From the NCBI RefSeq assembly GCF_037975245.1, contig NC_092580.1, positions 5,678,501 through 5,742,500 of the forward strand: a stretch of DNA of 64,000 bases. Direction: 5' to 3'. Positions 39,032 through 51,010 of this stretch are shown here, piece by piece. A program made the translations under genes and the position numbers. Source of the DNA: Apostichopus japonicus. Its lineage: Eukaryota; Echinodermata; Holothuroidea; Aspidochirotida; Stichopodidae. Under the pieces are notes generated by a model. The model was not told the origin of the DNA. It was given only the letters and a program-made list of their open reading frames with translations, and searched no databases. Positions within the stretch are counted from its first letter, which is position 1. Each line of letters starts with the position of its first letter.

Positions 39032-39837
39032 ATCCTTCCCTATAGACATAACGATATGTGGTATAAACTCAGAGATTATAATTGAGGGTATGAAGAATCA
39101 AAGTTGAAGTGTTCTCAAGATAAGCATCGTGTTTCTCCATTACTGTTATTTCTGTGAAGATACTGAGGGCAGCAAGAGTGTTCTTTGAACTGGTACCTAA
39201 ATGACAGATGTCTTTCAAAACCAAACTTATGTTCTAACCTTATCTTGCAATATGTACATATTATTTGAATATTTGATATACTTCATATATTGAGAACAAT
39301 TGTTCTTTCCCATTTATTCATAAAGTAAATGAGCTGTTGCTGTGTGTATGCCTGTGTCAGTTTATGGTTTACCATCTTGGTCGTAGTCATTTACCAGTAA
39401 ACTCTAATTCATCCTGCAGTGTGTTAATGGTATTAGGGAGTGCAATTAATAGCAATTATGAGGTAAAAATCCTTTCTATAGTTGTTTTCAATACTCATTA
39501 TAAAATCATTTGATTATTTTTCAACACTTTTTCTTTGTTTAACCAATCAGAGGGTTTACTCAGGTAATACAAGATTTATACTCTAGTAATTTCTTTTGCA
39601 AACCTGTTAACATCAACCACTTTTTTTTAAATTTTATTCTTATTGCCTTTAGAGAAATTCAACAAATGTTTACTTCTTACACTTACAACTAAAGTTGATA
39701 TTTATGAGGACACAGGACAGTTTCACTGCTTACAGTGGTTGGGGGTATTGGATCATAGGGTATTTAATGTTACAGAGGATGTTAACTGCATAAGGAGGCT
39801 TTTCGAGTAAGTTGTATCGGAAACAGCAGACGTCGCT

Positions 39838-40535
39838 TAACTTATTTCCTGGAAATATTTTTTACATATGAATTTATCTGTTGTGGTACCATTCACAAGA
39901 AATGGTTGCTTTTCCTTTAACCAGATGCAAAAAAAAGCCATATATATATATATACAATTAATAAACAGTTCCTCGGTAATGAGTGGAAGAGATATGGATA
40001 TTGTGGTCTTCATAACTAGGGGCTTCCAAAAAATTCCATTTTTGGCCTTCTCTTTAACTAGAGAATCATTCAACTTATTTCATGGAAATATTTTTACATA
40101 TGAATTTATCTGTTGTGGTACCATTCACAAGAAATGGTTGCTTTTCCTTTAACCAGATGCGGAAAAAAGCCATATATTTATATACAATTAATAAACAGTT
40201 CCTCGTTAATGAGTGGAAGAGATATGGATATTGTGGTCTTCATAACTAGGGGCTTCCAAAAAATTCCATTTTTGGCCTTCTCTTTAACTAGAGAATCATT
40301 CAACTTCTTTCATGGAAATATTTTTACATATGAATTTATCTGTTGTGGTACCATTCACAAGAAATGGTTGCTTTTCCTTTAACCAGATGCTAAAAAAGCC
40401 ATATATTTATATAAACAATTAATAAACAGTTCCTCATTAATGAGTGGAAGAGATATGGATATTGTGGTCTTCATAACTATGGGCTTCAAAAAAATTCCAT
40501 TTTTGGCCTTCTCTGTAACTAGAGAATCATTCATA
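39838..40535. repeat. Three tandem copies of a 230-bp unit
   Basis: Three copies (offsets 232 and 230 bp) start near CTTATTTCCTGGAAATATTT, contain ATGAATTTATCTGTTGTGGT and end near TTAACTAGAGAATCATTCA. They differ by few substitutions and small indels in the AT run. The 78-94 codon open frames inside are copies of one another without protein similarity. Confidence 0.95.
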
Positions 40536-41714
40536 TTTGCAACAGAGTTGCTGCATTAGTTTTTCTTTTTTTCTTTTTAAATTACCATGTGCCTGTTTTC
40601 ATTTTCATTGGTATTCAAGAAAGAGTTTCTACTATTTTTTAATTAACACTATATCATCTTTTGTCACTTACTTCTGCTGTAACAAACTGCTGGTTTTTGT
40701 GTACCTGGTGAAACATCTCATAATTGATTGTATATATTCCAGTCTTCTGCAAAATGTTATGTTTGTTGCTTGGAAATAAATTGGTGAAAGAAATTTTCCA
40801 AAATGTTGGACATTCCTTTATTTTAAAAAGCATTATTTTAGATTTCTACAAGACATTCAAAATTCAAATCACCTCTTTGCAAGAAGTACATTTTGATATG
40901 TTTCTTGTATGCCTTTGTTGTTTTTATTGTTGTACTGTTATTTGTTATCCTTGTTGTTTACAAGCACTCTTGATGACATTAACTCCACATTGCAATTAAA
41001 GGGAAAAGAGATTCTGTATTTGAATTCTGTATGTGAATTGAATGGCACCTTAATAGGATGCTGATAGCACAGAGGAAAGCTTATTTTTGACTCGTGAAAA
41101 AGGAACTTATTTCTTAGTCTCCTGCGGAAATTTGTAAGCAATTCCTGCTTAGTGTTATACAGATATTGATCACTAAAATTATCACAATTAACTTGAAGCA
41201 AACAGGTGTGATGTCATACTTGCACATTAGCAGCAAAATGTTGGTTTTTTCTCACCTTTATTTTTCACTTTGTTTTGACTTGTACCGCATACTGGATACT
41301 GTTCCAACTTTACCTTTAAGTGGTGTAAAATTAACAATATACCAGTGACTGTAATGTCTTCATATTGAGATGTATCCCAATTTTGAAGTAGGCAATTAGA
41401 TGTAAATTTTAAAGTGTAAAAGAAATTTTGTGAGTGCTCCTGTGACAAAACACCTGTTTGCCGCTTCGAGTCCACTTTGGCTACAAAACATGTCAACTTC
41501 AACTGCTGTTATTTCTAAAAAGGGGTCAATAGTTATTAATTGCAAACTTCACCATGATGCTTACAATATTTTCCTCTTTCATCACCCAAAACTAAACTCT
41601 CCTCTGGATTATGCTTTCAAGGAAGGAATGGTTCTATTCATATTTGACATTTCTGACATAAGTTTCCTGTACTCACACTTCTTGCCCTGTGGATTTTGTA
41701 CTTTCCTTACAGAC

Positions 41715-41990
41715 ATTCTGAAAATCTAGTTTTGATTCTAGTGTAAGATTATACTCAGTCCCCCCCCCCCCCCCTGTGGATTTTGTTCTTGCACTATCCA
41801 CATTCTGAACATCTAATTTAGATTCTATTGTAAGATTATACTCTGTCCCCCTGTGTATGTTGTTCTCGCACTATCGACATTCTGGAAATCTAGTTTTGAT
41901 GCTAGTGTAAGATTTACTCAGTCCCCCTGTGGATTTTTTACTCTTAATATGGGCATTCTGAAGATCTGGTTTAGATTCTAGTGTAAGATA
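41715..41990. repeat. Four-copy repeat of about 80 bp with CCCCCTGTG motif
   Basis: Copies share CATTCTGAAAATCTAGTTTT, GATTCTAGTGTAAGAT and CTCAGTCCCCCTGTGGATTT, with divergence between copies. One carries a run of about 15 C at 41761. Confidence 0.85.
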
Positions 41991-42729
41991 TGTACTCATG
42001 CTTGGAGCATATCCTTTGTACACATACCAGCAGGGGTTTACTTGTGCTCGTAGTTGTACTCTGGTACCCGCCCTATAATCTGCTGTAGATAACAGACTTT
42101 AAATGGGAGTACAGTTACTGTAGGTAAGTGTTGTACACATAATAAGAGAGGATTGGTTGCCAGATTGATGAAATGAATGGGAAATGAAAAGCTAATGGTG
42201 TTAACCTGGTGCTGGTAGCCTAAACATAAGAAAGGATTCCATATCAGGGATATAATAAATGAAAGGACTTGTTACAGTAGCAGGCATGCAGGCAGTAACA
42301 GCCAATTTCTCGTCAGATGTGAATCAAGAGCAGTCTTAAAACTAAATAAACAAATTTCATCACACACATCTTGAACAAAGTGAGCTGAAAAAGGAAATTA
42401 CACATAATACATAATTTTTGATGTCATCAGTAATACCAACATTTTAATAAAGACAGTACTAATGTACAAACAAGGAAGCTTAAAGAGGTATTGCACTCTT
42501 TTATTGATCTATCAAGACTGAAAAAAATGACGAAAATACATTATTTCTTGATATATATCCTTCTATACAAAGTTCTATTTTGCACTTAAAAATGTTTCAA
42601 ATTCAGTCAGAAAAAGTAGCCTCATCCTTAATTTTTATTGAAAAAAAAACATAACTGTGAGCTGTATAATATTAGGAATGCAGTGTTTGTATTTAACGCA
42701 GGTATTGTCAAGGAATCTGGGATATCAGC

Positions 42730-42731
<2 letters not shown>

Positions 42732-42770
<39 letters not shown>
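42732..42770. repeat. TA microsatellite
   Basis: About 19 TA dinucleotides in a row in the sortilin-SLC25 spacer. Confidence 0.98.
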
Positions 42771-42775
<5 letters not shown>

Positions 42776-42899
42776 TGCTTGTTTGACTTAAATCTCTTTG
42801 TCATTGGCTGCAAATTTGTTACAATTTTACAAAACCCCCAAAGTTATTCAGAGAGAAAATAGGAACAGAGATCAGAACGATTAGCTGACCGAGTTCAAT

Positions 42900-43665
42900 A
42901 TCCTCTGGTCCTAATGGACAGCAAATCCTTAAGATAGCAATCACCACTGGTCCTAATGGACACCAAATCCTTAAGATAGCAATGACCGCTGGTCCTAATG
43001 GACACCAAATCCTTAAGATAGCAATGACCACTGGACCTAATGGACAGCAAATCCTTAAGATAGCAATCACCACTGGTCCTTATAGACAACAAATCCTTAA
43101 GATAGCAATGACCACTGCTCCTAATGGACAGCAAATCCTTAAGATAGCAATGACCGCTGGTCCTAATGGACACCAAATCCTTAAGATAGCAATGACCACT
43201 GGACCTAATGGACAGCAAATCCTTAAGATAGCAATCACCGCTGGTCCTAATAGACAACAAATCCTTAAGATAGCAATGACCACTGCTCCTAATGGACAGC
43301 AAATCCTTAAGATAGCAATGACCGCTGTTCCTTATGGACAGCAAATCCTTAAGATAGCAATGACCACTGCTCCTAATGGACAGCAAATCCTTAAGATAGC
43401 AATGACCACTGTTCCTAATGGACAGCAAATCCTTAAGATAGCAATGACCACTGGTCCTAATAGACAACAAATCCTTAAGATAGCAATGACCACTGTTCCT
43501 AATGGACAGCAAATCCTTAAGATAGCAATGACCACTGGTCCTAATAGACAACAAATCCTTAAGATAGCAATGACCGCTGGTCCTTATGGACAGCAAATCC
43601 TTAAGATAGCAATGACCACTGGTCCTAAATGGACAGCAAATCCTTGAGATAGCAAGGTCCCATGT
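42900..43665. repeat. 42-bp minisatellite, about 18 copies
   Basis: Tandem copies of a 42-bp unit containing GCAAATCCTTAAGATAGCAA and TGACCACTGGTCCTAATGGACA. As the unit is 14 codons, several frames stay open on both strands (up to about 276 codons). There is no signal, domain or splice context supporting translation, and the same variants recur in alternating order. Confidence 0.95.
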
Positions 43666-44219
43666 CAGTAGCTGACAGAGTTCAATGACCACTGGTCCTA
43701 CTGGACCAGCGATGTGCAGTATCATAGATTATTAGATTGCTTAGTCAAGACTTCACGATGGAGCATTTGGAAAGCGTACGACGTGTAGCTGTCTGCCTTG
43801 GTACGTGACAACTGAACTCTGTAATTGCACCATTTGGTAAATCATAAACCATTTAAAATATGATTTATTCTTAACATACACCGAGTGTAGCATAAAGGTA
43901 CCCACACTACTAAAGCAATAACTAGTACAATAAAGTAACAGTATAGGATAACAATTTATAAATGCTCCCACATATGAATACTGATCTTTTTAATTTATTT
44001 GTGCTTCATATTTTAATTACAATAGACATGAAAGAGATCATAGAAAATTTAACCTCATAATTATAAGAATGAATATTGATTTAAATGGCATGATTTTCAG
44101 ATATTTTTGAAAGTTTTGTGCAGTTCACTGAGAGTTTTAAAATAATTTTAATCACACTGTAGAAAAGTTGAATAAAGAAACCTAGTCAGCAATGAACTCA
44201 GTCAGTTGCTATATCACTT

Positions 44220-44225
44220 TTTATT
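44220..44225 (-). terminator. Candidate polyadenylation signal of the SLC25 gene
   Basis: TTTATT on the plus strand is AATAAA on the minus strand, about 140 nt beyond the stop codon; a second overlapping hexamer follows at 44224-44229. Confidence 0.4.
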
Positions 44226-44361
44226 TATTGTTATCACTGAATATGCATATTTCCTCTTTAAATACATATTCATATATTCAGTTATCATGATTATATCATG
44301 ACATTCCTCCATTCTGTTATTTCTTGGTGATATTTCATGTTCTTAATGGTGGTCTGTCTAT

Positions 44362-47216
44362 CTACAGAGGGCTTAATCCAGCCTCTTTACGTAAAAACTC
44401 AAACAGGAAGAAGGATATGATGGTGTGAGGGCCTAGACGCATCCAATTAGGTATAAACCCCTTGTATAAACCGTTGAAACCCTCTGATCTGAGTGTCTTC
44501 ACCAAACAGTCCAAGGTACTTTTGTACCTAAGTTCACTTTTCGAAACACCTGTAGGTAATCATTGAAAATGAAAATGGAGATTAAAGGGTTGCAACATTT
44601 GAAAGGCTTTCAGGTAATAAACTAATCATATTCAAAAGAGACCACTACAAAACTTAAAAAGTTGTTTTATGCAAATTCATTAACCTCAAAATATTAAACC
44701 AACCAAATAGGTTGTGATCAAGTTGTAAGAATCAAGTTGTAAGAAAGTTAAACAAGGTGCAAGGAAGTAATGGGGCATTTGTGTGTAGGTAGGTCCCTTT
44801 TGATTAACATATTATTTTAGGATTAGCAATAAATGCTATGTAGGTATCATTAATGTTGTCTACCTTTAATTTGTTGGTTCATGATTCTTGTTTTGATAAC
44901 ATCCATAGGTGATGATGTCACAGCTACCATAAACCCTGCCATCATGGCCGATGTAATGTGTAATGCTGACCCTTCAGACATCCAGCGATGGTTTAGGATG
45001 GTATGTTTAGCATGATCGTAGCATGGCACCTACAAAGAAAATTACATATAAACCATATTATTAAAGATGTTTGGCATGATGGTAGCACGGCACCTACAAA
45101 GAAAATCACATATCAACCATATTATTAAAGATGTTTGGGTATGATGGTAGCAAGGCACGTATGTAAAAGAAAATCACATATAAACCATATTATTAAAGAT
45201 GTTTGGTATGATGGTAGCAAGGCACCTACAAAGAAAATCACTTTTAAACCATGTTATTAAAGATGTTTGGCATGATCGTAGCAAGGCACCTACAAAGAAA
45301 ATCACTTTTAAACCATATTATTAAAGATGTTTGGTATGATGGTAGCAAGGCACCTACAAAGAAAATCACATATAAACCATATTATTAAGGATGTTTGGTA
45401 TGATGGTAGAAAATCACATATAAACAATATTATTAAAGATGTTTGGTATGATCATAGCAAGACACCTACAAATAAAATCTCATATAAAATATATTATTTA
45501 AGCAGGAAATAATAACAATAATGACTAGCAGCAAGAATTGGTGTTGTTACTCGATATAAACTGGTGAGGTCCAAGTAAGTACAGTTTGGATTAAATAGAT
45601 TTGCACACATATATTGGTTAACATAGCTAATAAGAAAGTAGAAACCTTATGAAAGAATAGCAGAGTGAGTTATTTTAATAACATTTTAAATTAGGTCATA
45701 CATCTCATCTGAAAGGATTGTGTAGATTAGAATCAATAACAGCACATATACACATATCAACAGATCTATGTCATACTGAATCAACATAAATGGCATCCTA
45801 TGATATAAAGTAACCATAAAGCAATGCAAATAATACGCCATAAATATAATCCCAAATCAAGACCACTTTAACACAGAGTATCTTTACTGACTACATAACA
45901 ATAATTCACCCTATTACATGTACAGAAACCCTCCTACTTGCATTGACTCAACACATCCAGATATATATCTGACCAACTTAATAACTCTTAAATAAACAAA
46001 GATCCATCTGCACACACACCAATGAAGCTTTCGGTACATTTTTAAGTCTTCCTCCTACCTAAAAAAATCAAATTAAAAAAATATTATTACTGTACCTGTG
46101 TTGCAGTAACTATCATTGCTCTTTGCACTGTTGGTGATGTACCCCGGTATAAGCCTCTTAACCCTTCTGTTTTAGCAATGTCTGTTAATGCCTGCCAGAA
46201 ACCTTGGTATCTGGCATGCTGTCCTATTTCCAGTTTTCCTTCGGCCTGAAACCTGACTCTGATTAAGTCTGTGGGCACAACAACTATGCTTCCAATAGCA
46301 CCTGAAACAAAATTTAAATGATATGTTCTTTGTTGATCTTTCTTGTGAAAAGTCATTTTTCCCTCAAATTATTTCAAACAGCCTTTCTTACAGTGGCCCT
46401 GGCAGACAAAATCTCATTATTACTTCTCTACTTCTGGAAACTTGCAACGTAGTATAAGAGTTGTCTGGGTTATAACATTCAATTCATGACTTTATGTCAA
46501 AGTGAAAAGTGGGCACAATGAAGTGAAAAATATGAGTAACTGTATCTAGCACATTGGAAATAATTGATACTATCAAAATTAAGAATGAAACACATTCCTT
46601 GGCATTATGGGACTATTTCGTGTAATGAGAAAAGCTCAACTAGATTTCAAATCATGTTTTTTTTTTAATTGATTGCATCCATTCTCAGAAATTATTTTGA
46701 TGAGAAAGTTTCACTTATTTATTTTTTTTCATTTATTCTCCTTTCATTATTATCTTTATATTCCCTATTGTTTTCAACAATTACTTTGAAAGTATTTTAC
46801 CATTATTGGAAAACATTTACATCATTACAGTGCTGACAGTGTAGCTACATTACCAGCAGTGGCACCTGCCATGATTTTCTTATAGAATGGAGTATTGGCA
46901 GGATCTGTGGCCCCTAGTAACCTCTTGATGGGTTCATAGGATCCTACTCGTATCGAACTGTAAGTAGCCTCTCTGATCAATGCAGGTGTCAAGCTGAAAA
47001 TGAAAAAAAGCTAAACTAGATTTCAAATCATGTTTTTTTTTTTTAATTGATTGTTTCCATTCTCAGAAATAGTTTCTCACTCCTTCCAGGTTTTGTAAAG
47101 AGAAAAGAAAACTTTGGCGAGAATGCGAATTGAGCCAGTGACTCTAGGAAGTAAGCTTCAGATTCTGTTCTAGCCCAATTTATTTGCTCTTGTCAATGTT
47201 TCTTCTCATATATTCT

Positions 47217-47264
<48 letters not shown>

Positions 47265-48088
47265 TATAGTATTCTGTCATTGATAGGCAGAACTCTTCCA
47301 TATTTTCACCAAAATTTGCTGGCAATCAACTTGTCATTTACGGTTTAACTTTGTCAATGTCTGGGATGATTATTTGAACTGTATTATGACCGTTTAAATG
47401 AAGATAAAGCAAGTGCAATGATTGTGCAAATTAAATGCATCATTATTATTCAAATGATTGAATTCTCAGTTATACATTTATCTTGGGTGTTCTTATATAT
47501 CTTATGAAATAATCAATTCTGATGAAATATTAGAACTTAATGAGTTTTAAATCACATTGTTACAGGTGACAGGTCAATTAAATAAACAAATATTACCCTT
47601 TGAACAAGCCTTTCATACCCTCATCCCTTGCAATAGAGACCATTCCTCTTAAGATTCCTTTGTAATATCTCTGCTGGTAGGCACCCTTCAAGTCACCCTT
47701 CTGTAGCTTTAACTCCCCATCAATCTGCATACGAACTTTGGTAACATCGACAGGATTTGTGACTGTTGATGATGAAGGAACTCTAGATAAGCATAGTACG
47801 TAAACTTAGCTCACAGTCATTACTTGTTCTTTCTATAAAAAAGTGTAAATTAACTGGAAGGATCTTTATTCAGGTAGCGGACATTAACATCAGGAAACCT
47901 GGGCATAAATAACTTGACTTCAGCATCTGCTCAACGAAGCATAATGTATCAAAAACACTTTTTAGACCACATCTTCTATTTATGCACATTAATTTGTACT
48001 TACCAAATGATCCAGTAGAACATGAAATTCCAGCAAAAGTGTATCGAAGGACATTGTCTGCAAGAGGTCTCCTCTCTAGTGAAGCCAT
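44362..48088 (-). CDS. Mitochondrial carrier, SLC25 family, ucpB/UCP-like (complete)
   Basis: Six minus-strand exons join in phase to 322 residues: 48004-48088 (ATG), 47597-47780, 46854-46993, 46096-46301, 44864-45029 and 44362-44549 (stop TAG). All three carrier signatures are present, one per repeat: PVDVTKVR, PTDLIRVR and PMDVIKTR. Each is followed by the expected second-half motif, EGMKGLFKG, EGLRGLYRG and EGFNGLYKG. Length is typical for SLC25 (about 300). The end, WMRLGPHTIISFFLFEFLRK, and CYDHAKHTIL in helix 4 resemble the uncharacterised ucpB group of UCP-like carriers rather than UCP1-3. It should lie in the inner mitochondrial membrane; the substrate is unknown. A 5'-UTR exon may precede the ATG, since TTCTTTAG lies about 40 nt upstream. 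The exon 2 acceptor was chosen as GAG/TT by frame. Confidence 0.93.
45011..45490 (-). repeat. Minisatellite repeating the SLC25 exon 5 start and its acceptor
   Basis: Eight copies of a 63-65 bp unit, starting near 45011, 45075, 45140, 45207, 45271, 45334, 45399 and 45448. The first copy contains the real exon's first 19 bases (codons VPCYDHA on the minus strand) and its TTTCTTTGTAG acceptor. Most further copies keep an AG acceptor and the diverged codons (VPCYHH). They lie upstream of the true acceptor in transcript order, so they form decoy acceptors. Confidence 0.93.
46628..47072. repeat. Direct repeat flanking SLC25 exon 3
   Basis: Two copies of about 65 bp, 46628-46702 and 47006-47072, share CTAGATTTCAAATCATG, a T-run, AATTGATTG and CCATTCTCAGAAAT. 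They sit in the introns on either side of the exon at 46854-46993. Confidence 0.85.
47218..47270. repeat. TA microsatellite
   Basis: About 24 TA dinucleotides with one CA interruption, in SLC25 intron 2. Confidence 0.97.
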
Positions 48089-51010
48089 GATTCTAATAAA
48101 TGGGTTGCTCCACCAATGATGCACATAAACCTAAAGAAAGATAAATTTATCAAGCAAGCAATTATAACACAAGTTTATTCTGTACTTTGTCTCTTAGATC
48201 CATTGGGCCCTAGAAAGGATTATTCAACAGTTATAATCTATTGTTTGTTTGAAGTTTGAGCTCAGAAGTTGTAACAATCAATGAATACTGTTTACATGTA
48301 CTTTAACAAATGACATTGAAAGACAAATTGTTCAATTGACAGAGTTTTCATCAGTAATAGCTTAAGTAAGTTAAAGCGTTACCAAAGTGGATGCCTTTAA
48401 AGTGCCTGTGAGTCTGAATGGGGTAGTAGGTTGCCTACAGTAAGTTGATATTATACAATTCTAACCCGGGCCTACCTAATTCCAGTAAACTTACCTAGGC
48501 GCTATAGCATTTAATTCACCAGTGTGCAGTTAATGTCTAATATATCTGATGTTAAGATACATTTTAGTCATTAAAATTAACCACAAGCCAGTCAAAACGA
48601 CCAACGAAACTTTCTTTGATACATACTGTAACACAACACTACAGTTTCACCCTGTGCGTTACAGAATTCGCAAAACTGGTTTGTACTGAATGAAAGATTC
48701 CATGCGTGTATTATTAAACTCGTGAAGCGGTATTCAACTACCTCACCTTCCAACCACTTCAGATCAATTGTAATGCTCTCATTGGTGTGGCAAAATCGTC
48801 TACCTAATATCACATTCATAACGGATTGCTACCTTCGTAGTCTCCTTGGTGCCCTGGTGCCCTGGTGCGGTGAATTGCTAGAGGTGACCAAGCGCTGATA
48901 GGGTGTACTCTACCGTTCTACAAATTCCCTCTCACATGTCTTTATAAAATGTGGGACGTGTAACAGCAGCTCAACAAGTTCAACCCCAACTACACATTTT
49001 GGTGACTACGCTCCACTTGCCTAACCTGGGATACAATCTCTTCCACAATAATGCACCAAGGTTACCACTTACCAGTGAAGCTGCTAAAGGGATGACTTCT
49101 GTCAGAATGATAATCTTGATACTTAAAAGTCAAAGAAACGAGAAAGAAAATGAAAAACTCAGTGCGAGTAATGTAATGTAATATCCCTGGATGAGGGCGA
49201 ATAATGACTCTTTGAACATCTCAGCTCATCAAATCGACATATAATCTAAAATATGCAGACTACTCTGTCAGCTCCTCAGATGAAACGCCAAACTGATATC
49301 ACGGTGTAGAAGACCATAAGAACTTACGCGTTTAGGATGCATAAATGTGTCAACGGCAGATGACGATTGATTATACTCGGTTTATATAATGGCAAAGCAG
49401 TAAATTGTGAACATAACTGTTTAATGACACTTGGTACCATCTTGGTACTTTGTCACAAATCTTAAAATTGATCATTTTGACAATACCTACGAACCCTTCA
49501 AACCTCTGTTTCCAGATAAGCACATTAAAAAAAAGTTACCTAGAGAAATGCGCCTTGGAGTTCTCAAAACTTATCTTCAGGAACGTACGTATGTTACTCT
49601 TCACTTAGTTAAGGCTTAATTTTACATGCATGCATATTTTTATGACTGCAATGTTTTAGTTTAAGCGCATCGTCTATAGGCTTAGCGATGCATATCTTTG
49701 AGCATATTCTTCAAGTAACATACACCCATTAAAAGCCCCATTGACTTACACACTAAATCACAAAAGTCATGGGGTCTAAAGTCTAGATATAGAAGTTCTA
49801 GCTAGCTAAACGCTACCCATCACTTGATAGCTGACAAGTTAGCCTTTCATGACACCATAAACTTTCCGTATCATAACCATGAAGATTTTTTTGCTATCAG
49901 AGCCTGAAGCTTTCGTCACTTGTAAACAAATCTCTTCACTCAGTAATAAAGAATTTTCGTACGCTGCTCCTGCGCGGGAGCCCTAAGGGGTCTAACATTT
50001 CCTCAATTGACCCAATTTTGGCACCACATGTACTTCCATTCATGCTCGTCAATATGCAAGCCACAAAAAACACATCACATTTTCAAAAAGATGTTCTCCT
50101 ACTGTATTTTGGCACTTTTCCTGACATAGGAGAACATCTGGGCGGATTGATATATAAAGACTGTTATAGAGTATGCCACCTTTTGCAGAAAGCCATAAAA
50201 TAGTGAAAAGTGTGTGTGTGTGTGTGTGTTGGGGGGGGGGGAGGGGGAGGTATTTCGCACCGACTGGGTTTGGGACACTTCCGCAGGAAAATGTAAGTTT
50301 TGTTGATACTTCGGGGGCCCAATAGCAACTAGACATTAAATTTCTACACAGTAATATTTTTCTAAACTTACGACTGCTTGGTTAAAATGCACACTTTTCC
50401 TTTCAAATTTCTACTTTCAATCTCAAAAGATGTACTATATTCACAAACTTAACACAAAAAAATCACCTGCTGAATTGAAAACCCTTTCCCTGAAACTTTA
50501 TATTATATTTGTTGAAATATATATTATATGTTGAAATTTTGACATACGTATGCGAAAATATCGAGTTGAAGGTTCTGTTTGGAGATTGCGAATTTTTTAG
50601 CGAGTTTGAAAAACAGACTTTCATATAATGTGGCTCTTTATGCAACATATTCATATAAAATGGGCAACATGCCAGGTAGGGGGAGGGGTGACTGATATTT
50701 CAACCCTTTAAATTGGTCCCTGATAGAGGACGCTAGTCATCTTCTTTATGGCTTTTTGTTTCCCGCGATTTGCCGTCCGAATAATACATACATGATATGT
50801 GTACGGAACGACTGTTACCAGTGTAATATCAAATGCATAGTTCTATATAGGCTAAGCCTAGGCTTTCATACGCTAATTTACTGCAGAAAGACTAACTTAC
50901 GCGTTGAAATTGTTTCCCTTTGTACATCATGCAAAATTACTAAATCTGCTGCCCTATTGATTCTCATGACTCGGTTAATCACGTAACATCGGGAGTGGCA
51001 ACATCGCACC
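48089..51010. other. Divergent spacer between SLC25 and SMC1A
   Basis: This must contain both promoters. On the minus strand, a candidate 5'-UTR exon ends with GAAG/GTAGCA near 48836. No TATA element is evident at either gene. Open stretches at 49431-49619 and 50018-50203 read like protein but match no family I recognise and have no convincing start. A GT run followed by a G-rich tract lies at 50211-50251. Confidence 0.5.

Larger units (their letters stand above)
38641..44361. other. Sortilin 3' UTR and convergent spacer to the SLC25 gene
   Basis: No coding exon is supported. The stretch holds a candidate poly(A) signal at 39026, a 230-bp triplication (39838-40535), an 80-bp repeat with poly-C (41715-41990), a TA microsatellite and a 42-bp minisatellite (42900-43665). 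The two genes converge here, so the ends of both transcripts lie within it. Long open frames at 42895-43725 are repeat artefacts. Confidence 0.6.

Noticed and set aside
39837-40382. Three similar 78-94 codon frames after sortilin
   Set aside because: They are copies of one frame produced by the 230-bp tandem triplication; no protein similarity or coding signals.
42895-43725. 276-codon minus-strand frame and 221-codon plus-strand frame
   Set aside because: Both are generated by a 42-bp repeat whose period is a multiple of three; both strands are open, and there is no domain, signal or splice context.
47781-47782. SLC25 exon 2 starting two bases earlier, after CTAG
   Set aside because: That start puts the PVDVTKVR signature out of frame with exon 1; the next AG, two bases on, restores it.
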